Origin: Arbacia lixula | Lineage: Eukaryota; Echinodermata; Echinoidea; Arbacioida; Arbaciidae | Reading direction: 5' to 3' | Assembly (NCBI GenBank): GCA_963669155.1 | Contig: OZ022589.1 | Span: forward strand, 22,800,042 to 22,864,041 | DNA: 64,000 nucleotides | Shown: positions 31,271 through 45,100 of the stretch, one piece after another | Layout of the letters: the number at the start of each line of letters is the position of its first letter | Numbering within the stretch: position 1 is the first letter of the stretch | The notes under the pieces: model-generated | What the model was told of the DNA's origin: nothing | The model's input: the letters and a program-made list of their open reading frames with translations, nothing else | Databases searched by the model: none | Translations under genes and position numbers: made by a program

Positions 31271-33430
31271 CGTCACAATAGCAGGAGACAACGTCATCTC
31301 GAGGCTGGCGAGAAATGAGGTCATAGTGGACGTTGCTGATGTTTGAACCAATTTGTGTGGTCTTCGTTTAATGGTAGAAAAACGCTCCGGATTCGGACCC
31401 AAGATCACTAAACCCAACTCATGACGTCATACGTTTACAGTAGCGAAATGACACGAATGAAGTACCTACACGTGGTGAGCGTGATACTGAGCGAGAGCGC
31501 TCATAATCTGAATCTCTTCCAACATCAAAAACTGAGAACATTTTCAGATGAAATCTAGAGACTCCCATGCATGCGCAATGCAGACTTTAAGGGGATCGAG
31601 AAAGGACTCGTAGAATTCATACACGTCAATTCTGTCTCTTGTGAGTGAGACCATGCTCTTAAGGTTTATCGCCGTGAGTACAGGGTTGGAGACGCAGGAG
31701 AAATCGCTATTTGAGGATGATGAACATGATCGCATGTAATAGATGTGTGAGCTTCGTCATCAGGTATTCAATTTCCGGAAAGAGCCGAGATTCCTACTAG
31801 TCTTGTCATGGCTATGTGGGATACTTCACGCGTCGATTAGCTACATCTGGAATGGCACTTGATCGATCTTTCTTCAAGAAGGCCAATACAAGAATAGCAT
31901 GAATGTGTGGGAATTTTGCTTGGAAGCAAAGTTGACTTGAATTTTTGATGGCCGATTTTATACTTAATAGTTCGCCTCTCAGCAGCTGTGTGGCCTAGAG
32001 CGCATTTTAATGCACGCGCATTTACATATTTAGTCTGGAAGAGAAAAGGCGATCCTCCGTCGCTTATTGGATGAAAGTGCGTGTCACGTGATCAAACGCA
32101 TTCGATCAAATCCATCGGTACAACGCCAATGTAAACGCCGCGGAATCGTGCTATATCGTCGGCGCAGAAAGGTATTTGGCCACAATATGTGGTCTTCATA
32201 GTGCTGCTCAATCATTGTTCTTCATATTAAAGAACTAATGATTACTTGTGAAAAACAACATTGCATGACGTTTTCGTAAACTTGCATGCATGCTACAGGA
32301 AGGAGTCACATGATGTACAATGCGTGTGTCAAGAATAAACAATTGTGTAATGTGTTCCTACGGTACTTTCTACTACCATTATAATAAAATACGACTGGGT
32401 AACTTGGCGGACACTCGACCTGCTCGTATTCGCTGGCTAAAAGCCCCCCGCATATCTATTATCTGAGGCGACGATAAAAGAAGATTTGTTTATCGACTAT
32501 TTCATCATAATTCTGTGTAAATTCGCCATGAAGAAGGTCATTAAAATTATTATGGCGTCGCTACCGAACAGGGCCAGCGTTGTACACTCTGTTATGCAGT
32601 GAACTTATTGATAACGACAATATTGTAGCCATAGCTGCAAAAGCTTTCTCAGTAACCTTGTAACATGTTTGTAAAAATGCATTTTTTTTAGTCCAAGCAG
32701 TATGATATCAACATAGAGGCATTGCGATGAATATATGTGTAGGTTCTAATCACACAGAACTCTCTACGTAGTTTACTTAATCTCACTCGACCCTTTCAAT
32801 CCCACATCTAACGGACTTTGTTGTAATTTACATACCTTGCTGGGTACTGAGAGGTTTAAATCTGTAACGCTCTTGAAATAGTTCGAGAGGGAGTTTACTA
32901 ACGTTTCCGAATTATTGTAAAAAGCATGCTGTCTTTATAAACAGTTTTTAGAGAAAATAACGTGCGTTAATATGTACATTTATTAAGTTTATGATTTGTT
33001 CTGTTTACCAATGCAGTAAATTTGGCTTTATGTTCCTACATGGCTATTAGCATAATTAAATGTGTGTTGTGAGTTGTGGTGTGTTTTTTTTTATTCGCAT
33101 AACTGGATCCGTTGAGTTTTATACTACAGTTTGAGTTGGTTTATCTCAGAGGTCCGATTGTAAATTATGTCTAAGCATTCGTCTTGAAGGTAACAACCGT
33201 TGTCAACCATAACATAACCGTTCAAAATGTACGATGTATCCTGCCTGCCAGTTCTTATTCAATGTGTTTTTTTAAGAAGGGAACCGTACTCGGTTCATTT
33301 TCATGCAATGTCATTATTCATTCGATTCTTATTGCCAATTTGAAGTCAGTATCATTTACAGAAACAAATTGGGTAGAAAGTACAAAATGAACATAATGCC
33401 GATTTGGATGTGTGTATTGATGAGCCTGGT
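31271..33430. other. Region downstream of receptor, no supported gene
   Basis: Probably includes the receptor 3' untranslated region. AATAAA words occur at about 32334 and 32388, but neither can be assigned. CpG-richer sequence between 31200 and 32180, with a CACGTG E-box at about 32085, could be regulatory. Nothing else is recognisable. Confidence 0.5.
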
Positions 33431-33431
33431 A

Positions 33432-33886
33432 AGGATGATGATGGTGATGATGATGATGATGATGTTGATGATAATTGGGATGATGATCAAGACATGGATG
33501 ATAAGAGCTAGAGTGGTAATGTCGATCACAATGATGACGAAAATTATGTTTGGTATGGTGACGATGATGATGCCGAGGACAATGCAGATAGCGATCGTGA
33601 AATGTGGAATGATGAGAGTGACGATGGCGATAATGGTGATGATTACGCAGATGAATGAGATTATATTGATGATTTTGATGATGATTTTGATTAAATTTAT
33701 AATAATGGTAATATGCATATCATTTTGGTAAGGACGATCATATCGATAACGATGACGGTGCTGATGACCGTGACCATGATGGTGCAGATAGTGATATTTA
33801 TCATTATTTATCATGATGCTTATGGTGACGATGGTGACTATGTCGATAATGGTGATGATAATGCAGATTAAAGATATTGTGCTGAA

Positions 33887-33917
<31 letters not shown>

Positions 33918-35945
33918 TTGATTACTATGATACTAATGGTGCCAAGAGTATGAGAATGGTAAGGACGATCATAACGTTGACTGTGCTGAATGATGGTGAC
34001 AATGATGGTGCGAGTAGCAGCGGTTATCATGGGGTGGAATGGTGACGATGACGATGATAATAACGGCAATGAGTAAGCAGATGAATGAAATTTGATGAAT
34101 TTGATAATAATGTTAAAGACGATGATGATGAGGGTAATATAAATCATGGCGTTCGTGGTTATATGATGGTAATGACGATGATGACGGATATGGCTATGAT
34201 GATGTTGAGGAGGTGAGTTGACTGGTAATGCAGAATGATATATAAAAGTGACGGCACTGAAATGGTCCTTGATGGTGGTGGTGATGGTGATGTTGCTGAT
34301 GATGACGATGGAGATGTTAGTTGCCATGGCGGTTGCCATGGTGGTGTTGATATTAATGATTATGATGTTGTGGAAACTATGCTGTGAGGATGGTAATGAC
34401 TGATGAGTATTGCGACAATGGAGAAGGTGATAGATGACGATAAAGATGATAATGATAGTGATGATGATGGTGATGATTGTGATGATGATGATGATGATGA
34501 TGATGGTGATGATTATGATGATGATGGTGGTGGTGGTGTTGATGGTAATGATGGCGATGATAATCATGATGATGATGATGATGATGATGAATATGATGAT
34601 AATAATGATGATAATGATGGTGGTGATGATGAGGAATAATGGGATACCTCGTTTTCAAGGAATAACCAGATGAATATATGACACTAATCATAATGATTAG
34701 GACGATCATATGGCTGACGATGACAATGGTGATGGTAATAGTGAGGACGAGAGTGCTGATTGATGAGATCAGTAGCGTTTGTGGTATGTGGTCAAGAAGA
34801 CGAAGATGAAGATTGTGATAAAAACGATTAAGGGTATGATTTCGATAGTCTTAGGGAGGATGGTGTTGGTGACACGATGATTGTTATGATGATGATGAAT
34901 GTATTGACGAAATAGGAATGATGGTAAAGAATATGAAGATGGTGATGATAATGATGAGGAGGAGGAGGAGGAGGAGGAGGATCGTGTGACGATGACGAAA
35001 GCTATGACCGTGGTAATGATAAAGAGGACATTGAGTATGATTGTGTTGACGATGGATATGATGACAATGTAGATACAAGTTATGATGTGATGTCTGTAAT
35101 TGATAGATAATGACAAGTTGGTGAATATGATGATGGAGATGACGGTGATTGCAGTGGCTGGGGTTATGTTCGTGATGATAATAATGGTTTCGATTCTGAT
35201 GATAAGATGATGTTGGTGTGATGTGGTGACCGTTATATCGATTGCGTGGTGATGGTGATAATGGTAGTAGGATGATGGTGTTGCTGATGATGAAGATAAA
35301 GTTGATGACCAATATGATAAGGAAGGTGATAGTGTTGATAATGGTGGTAACGATAGTGACGCTGGGTGATAATGATGAAGATTGTAGTGGTGATGATGGT
35401 GATGATATTGGTAATAAGGGTGATGATAAAGATGGTGACGGTGAACAATGTGATGGCGATAGTGTTGATGATTATATAGTGGTGGTGATGATGATGATGA
35501 TGATGATGATGATAATGATGATGATGTTGGTGGTGTTGGTAATGATGATAATGACAATGATGAAATAGGTGACGATGAAGGTAGTGGTTTGATAGTGATA
35601 ATGAAGATGAAATAAATAATGACCAAGATGATGATTTTGATGATAATGATGATAATTGAGATTTAAATAGTGATAACAATGATGCTACTTCCGGTATGAA
35701 GGTGTGATTACACTTATGACAAAAATGACTGATTTTGGTGATAATTGTATTGATGATGATGTTGATAATTATGATTTTGCTAAAATGCATGATGATAATG
35801 GTGGTGATTGTGCTGATGAGATGATGATGCTTATAACGATTAGGATAATTGTAGTGGTGTCGGTGATTATGACGATGATGACGATGGTGCTGCTGCTGGT
35901 GATGATGATTATGATGATGATAAAGATGATGGTGATGGGAGTTAT
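33432..35945. repeat. 2.5-kb degenerate GAT-triplet array
   Basis: Continuous GAT/ATG/TGA triplet-type sequence broken by GGT, AAT and CGA variants, with purer cores near 33890-33916, 34480-34600 and 35480-35530. Long stop-free frames on both strands (up to about 400 codons of Ile/Thr/His or Met/Val/Asp) follow from the triplet periodicity, not from coding function. Confidence 0.93.
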
Positions 35946-37480
35946 GAATATCACATCCATACATAGTTCATGGCAGAGAAATTAAATGAATTGAAAAGTT
36001 ATGAAGAAAAACGGGTATTCGATTATAATTTCTTCCGACATTCGCTCGTACCAATATGTGGATTAAAGAAATATTACATTCAATGTTGTGCGATGAAAAT
36101 TTGAACCACCTTCAAGCATTTAATTAGTGACTTAAAATTATGAATCGTTGAGCGATTTGTTTGGATAAATTACGTCAGGCCTTGCTGAATCGATGTTTAT
36201 CACGGGAGTCCAAAGATTATACGCGCGCACATACCAGCTGCTGTCATGGTGTAACATTTTACTAGATGTCTTTTGATTTGCAACTCCATGAATTTGAGGT
36301 GCTGGGGACGCGTAGCTAACCAATGAAGTATAGATGGCGTACCTTCGATGCACGATTATTTTTATTTTTGACTCTCCTTTTGCCAATGGGTAAAATCTAT
36401 TTAAAGTCGCTTGTGAGTATGTTCTCATCCAAATACGTTTAAGTAAATTGATAAAGCTGTATGTAAGGGAAAAGGAAATACATGCACCATTGATGATATT
36501 ATGGTGTGAAATATTTTATTGATTGATTCATGGTGACATGTTGATGAGGATATTGAACCAGGAAATAAAAAATAAAAATACTAGATTTGATTGATAACTT
36601 TCATGTAGCAAAGCAAAAAAACATTGAAGTTACCAAGAAATAGATACGCAGTTGAATATGATATTACATAACATGCATTTATGTAACGGTAATAACATGT
36701 TGTTGTTGGATACGTCCATGATACAGCCATTAATATTTTGCAGATGAGGTGCATGATCTTAAATTGTGAGTGAAGTACGCCTTAACAAATGCACAACCAC
36801 GTTGAGTCATTAAGAATGGACATGTCATGGATGTGTGCATTTTGGTAGACGATGTGAAATGGGAGTTTTCACTTTAGGAAAATGGTGATTTTTACCTCTG
36901 TGATCTTACATCAACAACCTGACTCGCTGTCATGGCTGTCTAAAGTTACAAATAATTTTTCAGAACACTTTCGAGGGAGACGCGGGTGTCTATAGCATAC
37001 AGAGTACGGAAATGTGACGTCTTTTGAGCAGGTTGTCAAGACCTGTTCTAAACAATGCGAGTAGAGCAAACAAGGTGAGCATAGCGGGAACTCCTATTAG
37101 AACTGGTCCGACTAGACAATGTCGGACCAGTGAAATTCTCATTTGAGTGATGTTTTATTTAATGGAAATGACGATACCATGTCGGTATTTCATAGTATCG
37201 CCTTGATCCTCTCCCACAATGCATCACCAAGCAATGCCCAATACACCTCCGTAATCATGGTAAGTGACAAACAATTCAACTTGTCCAATACCATATAAGG
37301 GCAAGTGGCCAACCTTTTCAAAAGTATGAAAATATCCTAATTAATGCGTTCATTTCCATCTGGCATTCACACCTCCTTCTCTCACACCAGTGCTTTTCCG
37401 CCGTAACTTTCAATCTATCCTTTAAGGCATGCTAGGGATCGGTATGCCGAAAAGCATTGACTGTACTGCTTTGTATATTC
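35946..37480. other. Region without supported gene
   Basis: AT-rich sequence. A minus-strand open frame at 36138-36428 has no recognisable similarity. A perfect 11-bp stem with an 8-nt loop lies at 37102-37131. Confidence 0.55.
37102..37131. other. Perfect 11-bp hairpin
   Basis: ACTGGTCCGAC, loop TAGACAAT, then GTCGGACCAGT. It is not flanked by a T-run or a gene end, and the flanks pair only weakly. It could be the centre of a small inverted-repeat element. Confidence 0.7.
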
Positions 37481-37489
37481 AGATTTGTT

Positions 37490-38520
37490 ATGTACTCTCC
37501 CGTTCTTCCGCTTTTCTCAGTGCATACTGTTGATATATTGTATCAAAATGGTTTTGACAACTATTACATTATTATTACAATGTACCTGTAAATACCCTTC
37601 TACATTTGTTATGAAAGAAAAAAATCATGATATAGCATTTTGATTTGATCTTGTAGAAATATTGTATAATGAATATGAAATATATATAATAAATTAAGAC
37701 AAAGGTATATCCCTTGTGGATTGTTGTCGTTGTGATTTCACTACTACTTCTACCATCACTACAACTACCATCACCACCAACATTACCACCACCATCACCA
37801 CCACCATCACTACCACCATCACACCTACCATCACCACCACCATCACCACCATCACCACAACTACCATCACCACCACCATCACCACCACCACCATCACCAC
37901 CATCACCACCACCATCACCACCACCATCACCACCACCACCATCACCACCATCACCACCACCATCACCACCACTATCACTACCACCATCACACCTACCATC
38001 ACACCTTCCATCACCACCACCATCACCATCACCATCACCACCATCACCACCACCATCACCACCACCATCACTACCACCATCACACCTACCATCATCACGA
38101 ACATCACCACCACCATCACAACTGTCATCCCCACGACTACCACCACCACCACAGCCACCATCACCACAACCACCATCACCACAACTACCATCACCACCAC
38201 CACAGCAACAACCACCATCACCACAGCTACCATCACCATCACCACCACCATTACACCTACCACCATTCCGACCATCACCACTTCCATCACAACTGCCATC
38301 ACCACCACCACCACCACCACCACCACAACCACCATCACCACAACCATCATCTCCACCACAACTACCATCACCACAACAACAACAACCATCACCACTATCA
38401 TCAACACCACCACCACAACCACCATCACCATCACCATTATCATCACCACCACCACCATCACAACTACCATCAAAGTATCTTGCCATAGGACACAAGCGCC
38501 ATGGTGGGGCTTGAACCTGG
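37490..38520 (-). mobile_element. SINE-like repeat with expanded CAC/CAT array, copy 1
   Basis: Left flank (37490-37725) and right flank (38465-38520) both match, in the same order, the copy at 61410-61970. Between them lies about 730 bases of CACCAC/CATCAC triplets (GTG/GTGATG on the minus strand). Read on the minus strand, the right flank contains AGGTTCAAGCCCC, a good polymerase III B-box, followed by CTTGTGTCCTATGGCAAGAT, which resembles the body of tRNA-derived SINEs. The A-box region is absent, as similarity stops just upstream of the B-box. Frames through the array give Thr/Ile, Pro/Ser or Gly/Asp runs and are not genes. Confidence 0.75.
37740..38471. repeat. CAC/CAT triplet minisatellite
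   Basis: Built from ACCATCACC and CACCACCATCA words with larger units such as ACCATCACACCTACCATCAC recurring near 37815, 37985 and 38070, which indicates unequal exchange of longer blocks. It lies within the SINE-like repeat above. Confidence 0.95.
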
Positions 38521-40250
38521 GACCTCTTTTTAATTAAGAATTTTAATAAAACGCGCGCGTACGCGTACGTTAGTGTATCTCAGTAATCCTTCATCAATTT
38601 TCTCCCAAATTTCAGTATGTTATAGCTAAGACCTTGCTTTCATTTTTTAGTTTGATGACGTCTTCTTGATGTAAATTTCATTATACGCATTTATGTCAAA
38701 ATCTGACGTATGTACGTGTTATGTCAATGGATGGGGCATTTATTTCAAATCATCAACTGATGAAATGACATAACGATTTTCTAGGAGCTGCGTCTCACTT
38801 ATGTTTGAGGCTTTGACTCTGAAATGTTAATATGTTGTAGCTGAATCTAGTAACTTTTGCTAGTGTTCTCTATTTTTTGATCAGATGTCGAGATCATAGC
38901 GAAATTTTTATCTTGAATATCAATTTCTAAATCATTCTAGCCCCTGCTGTGCATTACGTTTTAAGTGAATGGGAAGATTTGTGGATGAATTGGTTAAGAA
39001 GCTGACTTAAGAACGCGCGACCCCAGTTCGATTCCTGGAGTGGATAGAGTCAATTCTATTACTCCTGTTGCAATGTGATTTTTTTTTCTCTCGCCCTCTT
39101 ATCTTAAATGACTAATTACTTACATGTTATAAGCACAAACATGTGACCATTTAGGCAAGTCTCTGAAATGTTATTATGTTGTAAGTGCGCTATGAGCTTT
39201 ATTGCGCGTTGCCACTGATTTCTAATGAATTGATGATGTCACCATAAAAGGTCCACGCGTCTCACCGTGCATTGACCAGCCAATGTCTGTGCAAGAATTT
39301 GCCAATGCAGACCGCCTTATACTTGTCCACAAGTATGTCTCGTTCCAGTTTGATTACATGTGTGTTATATTTTTTCTCCTTAAACATTGTTTTTTTTTCT
39401 TCTGACACACTTCCTACGCCATGTTGGTTCTGCAAGGGAGCTCCCTTCACACAACCAGTTATATTAGTTTACAAATATAAGTTTGCAAGAATACACGCGA
39501 CATTCAGTAGCCATATTATACTACTTTTTATATGCTTTTGATACCAGATTAATATTTTTAGGGGTTAAATAATTGCCTTAATTCATTTAAATTCGAGCCA
39601 AGTCAGATTCGAGCCAAATGTACTTAATTCATGATCTCGCGATGGCATTACCCACGTGCCAATAAACCTTTCATTTACACACACCTTCCGGAGCTATGTT
39701 TACCAACGCACTTTGTTTCAAGTCAGGCTTGCATAAAATCCACAGAAAACCAAACACACTGTTGCCTAGCGTGATTCGTATGTAAAAATACACCGCTATT
39801 ATTGAATTGAGTTAATTGGCATTGCTGTGTAGTAGCTAGCTATACGGCGTGATAAATTCGCACTTCAACCTGAACCGAGTCTTTTTGGCTCACGTTGATA
39901 ATGTTTTAAGTGCCCTGCCGATAAGACTGGTAAGACAAACCGATGAATCATGCTTGGCAAGACGAAATATTGAACATGAACATGATATCGATACCACTCT
40001 CCTAGTAACCTCCAGAAAGGTCCAAAGGTCGCCATGTTTTTTCAGTATATTTGTTTCTTGCCCGAGAATGGATCGCAAGACAACCTTCACATAGCGGACA
40101 AGTTGTTTTGTCCTAGTCGCATTCAATTTAGATGTTTTCGGCTGTATCTAAAGTGTAACTGGAAATCTGATTCGTCATAAAAATTAAAAAATCATTCAAA
40201 AAAATAAACGATAATCTGAGTAAATAATACACTGTATAGGAAATCGTATC
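38521..40250. other. Region with one tRNA-like SINE head, otherwise unassigned
   Basis: AT-rich DNA with small open frames but no recognisable protein. See the tRNA-like segment at 38978-39045. Confidence 0.5.
38978..39045 (+). repeat. tRNA-like SINE head or tRNA relic
   Basis: Contains TGAATTGGTTAAGAAG (A-box-like) and AGTTCGATTCCT (a B-box matching GTTCGANTCC) about 30 bases apart, as in polymerase III promoters. A clean cloverleaf could not be drawn. The body after the head was not matched elsewhere in the window. Confidence 0.55.
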
Positions 40251-40256
40251 CGTACA

Positions 40257-40515
40257 GCTACCCCTTTGACAACTACCCCCCGGACAACAAGCCCCGGACT
40301 ACTACCCCCTGGACAACTACCGCCTTTGGACAACTACCCCCCCCCCCCCCCCAGGACAACAACCCCCAGTGCAATTACCCCCCCCCCCCCCGGACAACTA
40401 CCCCCGGACAACTAACCCCCCAGACAGCTACCACCCCCCCCCCCCCCACCCCCGGACAAATATCTCCCCGATAACTACCCCACGGACAAAACTACCTCAG
40501 GATAACAACCCCCAT
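40257..40515. repeat. C-rich minisatellite, GGACAACTACCCC units
   Basis: Irregular tandem repeat of GGACAACTACCCCC-type words of about 14 bp with poly-C expansions of up to about 17 C. Copies are degenerate (GATAACTACCC, GGACAACAACCC). Confidence 0.88.
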
Positions 40516-42182
40516 GCCCTAACAGAGGAAGGAGACCTCTGAACTACATGGATTGTATTGCAAGGGATATCCAGTGTGAAACTGGGGACTTGCAGACATT
40601 GATGAATGATAAAGACTCATGGCGTTGCATTGTGAACTCAATCTCGGATGCGTCCGCTTAGTAGTAGTAGTACAATTACCCATTCCATATCTCTCAATCA
40701 CAATTTCCCAGAGATCTGTTACCCCATCCCTGACGACCATCAACCCGCCCCCGATAGCCACCTCCCCCTTCATCCCGCAGGATTATCCCAAAGGGAAACC
40801 CTCACTCCAGGGAGATTTTCACCTCCTGTGATAATTACTCCTCGGGTGTGTTCATGCATGTTAAGAATCACAATTCAAAACATGTTTCCTGCTGGACAGC
40901 ATTCATGAAAATAAACTTCCGCCTTTTGCGCAGCTATGCTCCGTAGTTTGATGTAGGAAGTAAAGGTCAAGCAATTCGGCGTGTATTTTTGTTGTGCATT
41001 TTTCTTCTTTATCTTTCTTTTATGTTTATCGTTTTTCTTTATGTTATTCTTGCTTTGATTTTTCTTTTATCCCTTCTTTCTGTCTTTCATTAAGCTGTTC
41101 TTTATTTTATCTTTTATCATCATCTCTTGCTGTCTTTCATTACGTTATTGTTTGTTTTAACCCCTCCACAATCTTGTCTTTCTTTCCCTCCTTATATATT
41201 CCTTTCTTTTTCACCTTCTCTAATCTCTTTTATCTTTTGTCATCCCTTACCTTGTGTATTTCTTTATTATTTGTCTTTAATGTCTTTAATTGTCTTTCTG
41301 TTGCATTTTTTCGATCCTCTTTATATTTTCTTCTCTGTTTTTCTTATGTTATCATCTTTTCATCTTTCCTCCTTTTCTTGTTTCTGTGTTTTCTCTTCTT
41401 TTCTCGTCATTTTGTAGTTTTTCTTTTTTATATCTTCTACAATCTTCCCCAGAAAGACGCGGTTTTGCGAAGAAGCCTATGACAAATTGTGACGCAGTAC
41501 TAAAGACTCAAAAAATTTAGTTCGTGCCCCCATCGAAACATCCCCTTAATAACAACAACAACAACATACCTCCCCCCCCCCCCTCTCCATAAAAAAAAAA
41601 AAAAAAAAAAATTACAGGATCAGAAGCCCCTGCCGCGAAAAATTTGTAGCAGGTCTAACGCATGATAAACTTCATCGGGTCAAACGTGGTCTTCCGATTC
41701 TTTTACCATGTACAATGCAGTCGCAGAGGCCTTTGTATTAAAGAACGTTGAGATTTCTGTTTTCATACAGAACTATTCTCTTTTTGTCTTTATTATTGTT
41801 GTTGAGATTGTTCTATCTATAGAAAATTTAACGTGGTTTCTATCTTGATCATGATTGTCTAGGTTGTAATTACAGTTTTGTGCAATGAATATATAAGCCC
41901 TTGCTTAATTATTATGGTCACTGATTCAAACGTGTAAACTAAAATTATGATAAACGAAGTTTAAAAAATGTATAAGATATCTTATATTTCATACTTTAGT
42001 TAATTTTGATTAGAAGCAACGCTCCCGGGGGTAGGTTGGCGCAAAACCCCTATCTTCTGAAATACCTCAGATAAATTCAATAAAAGTACCCTTTTTCACA
42101 TCTGATAAATTCACCTCTGATTCTTATAATGGCTCCTTTCTTTCCAAATGATTGCCTTTTCACCTTCTGATAAGTGCCCCTT
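40516..42182. other. Region without supported gene
   Basis: T/C-rich sequence at 41000-41440 gives hydrophobic Phe/Leu/Ser frames that are composition artefacts. A poly-C plus poly-A junction lies at 41573-41610. Nothing else was recognised. Confidence 0.55.
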
Positions 42183-45100
42183 TTATTTATTTATTTATTT
42201 ATTTCACGTTTTATTTAGACAGGGTAGTCCTTTCAGTCTCGAGGACTGCTTTCCAAAGGAGCCCTGTGATACAAATCACGTAAACATAACAAAATATGTA
42301 ACATTCAAATACAATTAATACAAAGATCAAAGATAACAATAACAAAGACTAACACAAAAACACATTTGAAGAAGAAAAAAAAAAGTCACACAAATGTGTA
42401 AGTGACTGAGTGCCCCCCCCCCCCCCCCCGGCCTAACACAGTGCCCAGGTGTAGCTTATACGACGCACATCTGATTTAAATTTTATGAGACTATTACAAC
42501 AGTGAACAGTGATTGGGAGGCTGTTAAAGAGTTTACTACCACAATAGCAGATTGATCTTTTCATGTATTCAGTTCTAGGTGTGGGAACAAATAACGGGCT
42601 GCGGGTTGCTAACGGGTTGTATAGTTAACATCTCTGCGTTGTATTAAGGTATTTAAGTAACGGGGAGCTTGCCCATGGAGAATTTTGAATACAAGTACCG
42701 TTTGTTGATACCGGATTCTTTGCTTAACTGACTGCCAATTTGAAGTGCTTAATAGAAAACTTGCCGATGTGAATAAATCCATGCCAAGAACCATTCGAGC
42801 GTATTTGTTTTGCAATCGTTGGATACGTGAAATATTTGTTTGGGCACAGCTTCCCCATACTGTACAAGAAAAATCAATGTGTGGTAAAACAAGAGAATAA
42901 AACAGATCTATCATTATTTCTTTTGTAAGGTAACACTTTACTCTACGTATGCAGCCAATTGCTTGTGATATCTTTTTTTACAACATGATCAACATGACTA
43001 GTCCAATTAAGACTCCCGTCCAACGCAACACCAAGATATTTAAATTCTTTGACATATTCAAGGATATCATTTTTGTACATTATTGCCAATTTTTTACCTG
43101 TTAATTTACGGTTTGAACCAAACAGCATAGTTTTCGTCTTTTCCGAGTTTAAAAATAGGTCATTACATTGAAGCCATTTAGTGATGGTACCAAATTGTGA
43201 CTGGAGTTTCAGTTGTACATCATGAATATTCTTATCTGTACAAAATATAGCTGTATCATCTGCGTATAAAGATAATTTGCAGGATTCATCTGATATTAAA
43301 TTAGATATGTCATTAATAAATATACTGAACATGAGGGGTCCTAGAGTCGAACCTTGGGGAACACCAGATTTTACCTTTAAGTACTTGCTTAATGTTCCTT
43401 CTATTGAAACACAATGCAATCGATCAGTAATATACGATTTAAACCATTCTAATTCAAAATTACGTATTCCATACATCGATAGTTTTTTTAAAAGACGAGT
43501 ATGAGAAATTACATCGAACGTTTTTCGCAAGTCAAGAAAAGTTGCACCTGTGATATTACCAGAATTCATATTACGCAGAATATATTCTGAAATATCAGTA
43601 ACACATGTTTGAGTTGAATGCATCGGTCTAAAACCTGATTGTATAGAAGATAACAAAGAATTTTCATCAAAGTATTTATAAAGTTGTGCATGAACAGCCC
43701 TTTCCAATATTTTTGCAGGTATGGGCAGTAAAGAGATTGGACGATAGTTGTTAATATCTAATTTATTTCCACCTTTGTAAAGTGGTATTATTTTTGCAAT
43801 TTTAAAGTCAGTTGGGATCTCCGCAGTACGTAATGATACATTATAAAGAAAACTTAAGGGCCTTGCAATGTAATCAGCAGCAAGTTTCAATAGTTTTGGG
43901 TGTAATTTATCAATTCCAACAGCTTTATTACAGTTAACTGACTTCAGTTCTTTAAGTACAAATTCTATTGTTATATCATCAAAGGAGAAACTTTCAGTGT
44001 TTTCAACTATCGTTGAACAAATATCAGTGCATGTATGATCGAGGTTTTTCATTGTATCTAAAATATTATTAAAATTCTTATTAAATGCATTAGCGACCTC
44101 TTCTCTGTCTGATACTAGATCATCATGAAATTTAAGTTGATATTGAGTTGAAGTTCTTTTCTTACTTGGGAGTAACGTGTTCATTACTTTCCACTTGTTT
44201 TTTATATCACGACCAGCCTCTGACAACTTATTACGATAATATCTTTTCTGTAATACTTTATTGAAATTATTAACTTTATTTCGACAGTTTTGGTATAGTT
44301 TCCAATCTTCAGGATCTTTTCTATCATCATATCTCTTTTTCAAATAATCACGCTCTCTAGCAAGTTCCAAATATTCGTCAGTGATCCAGGGCACCTGTTT
44401 CATCTTTTTTCTAACTGTACAATATGGTGCATGTTTATCACAAATAACCTCAAATGCCTGTTTAAATTCAGTCCAAATTTCGTTCACATTTGTCTTTTCA
44501 TATACACTACTCCAATCATAATTTCTAAGATCATGACAAAACTTTTCTACATCAAAATTACGAAATGATCTGAACTTGGATACTTTGGGATAACCTTTAG
44601 GCAAAGTTTCTTTCAATACAACATAAGTTAACAGATGGTCACTAATAGACGCAGATTGTATACCTGACGTTAATGAACCAAATGAATTAGACACCAAAAT
44701 CAGGTCAATAAGAGTTTGGCTATGTGGAGTAACACGAGTAGGTTCCTTTACAATTTGAGATAGAGCAAACTCATTACATAAGCAACGAATCTTTTTGGAA
44801 AAAATACTCTCTTTTAGCATATTAACATTAAAATCACCCATAATAATAACACGGTCAGAATTAAGACATATTTTATCAAGTTGATCATTAAGACATTGAA
44901 AAAAGGACAAACCTACGTCTGGTTTCTTATACAGGATACCTATAAAAATTGGTGTTCTGTTCTTTAATCGAACCTCTATCCACATAACTTCAAGAGAGTC
45001 AGACTCAAGATCTTTTCTTCTTATATATGCAATACTTTCTCTAATATAACAACCGACTCCTCCCCCTTTCGAACTGTCATCTGATATTCGGTCTTTTCTT

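Noticed and set aside
31181..31417. 78-codon minus-strand frame
   Set aside because: Antisense shadow of the terminal receptor exon, which has a strong acceptor and correct phase on the plus strand.
33356..34567. 403-codon minus-strand open frame
   Set aside because: Composed of Ile/Thr/His runs made by GAT-type triplet DNA. No domain, and both strands are open for the same reason.
34377..35964. His-rich and Met/Asp-rich frames on both strands
   Set aside because: Products of the same GAT triplet array.
36138..36428. 96-codon minus-strand frame
   Set aside because: No signal, domain, splice context or similarity; length is compatible with chance.
37575..38537. Several 260-300-codon frames rich in Gly/Asp, Val, Pro/Ser or Thr
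   Set aside because: All are translations of the CAC/CAT array in different frames, with no conserved start or splice signals.
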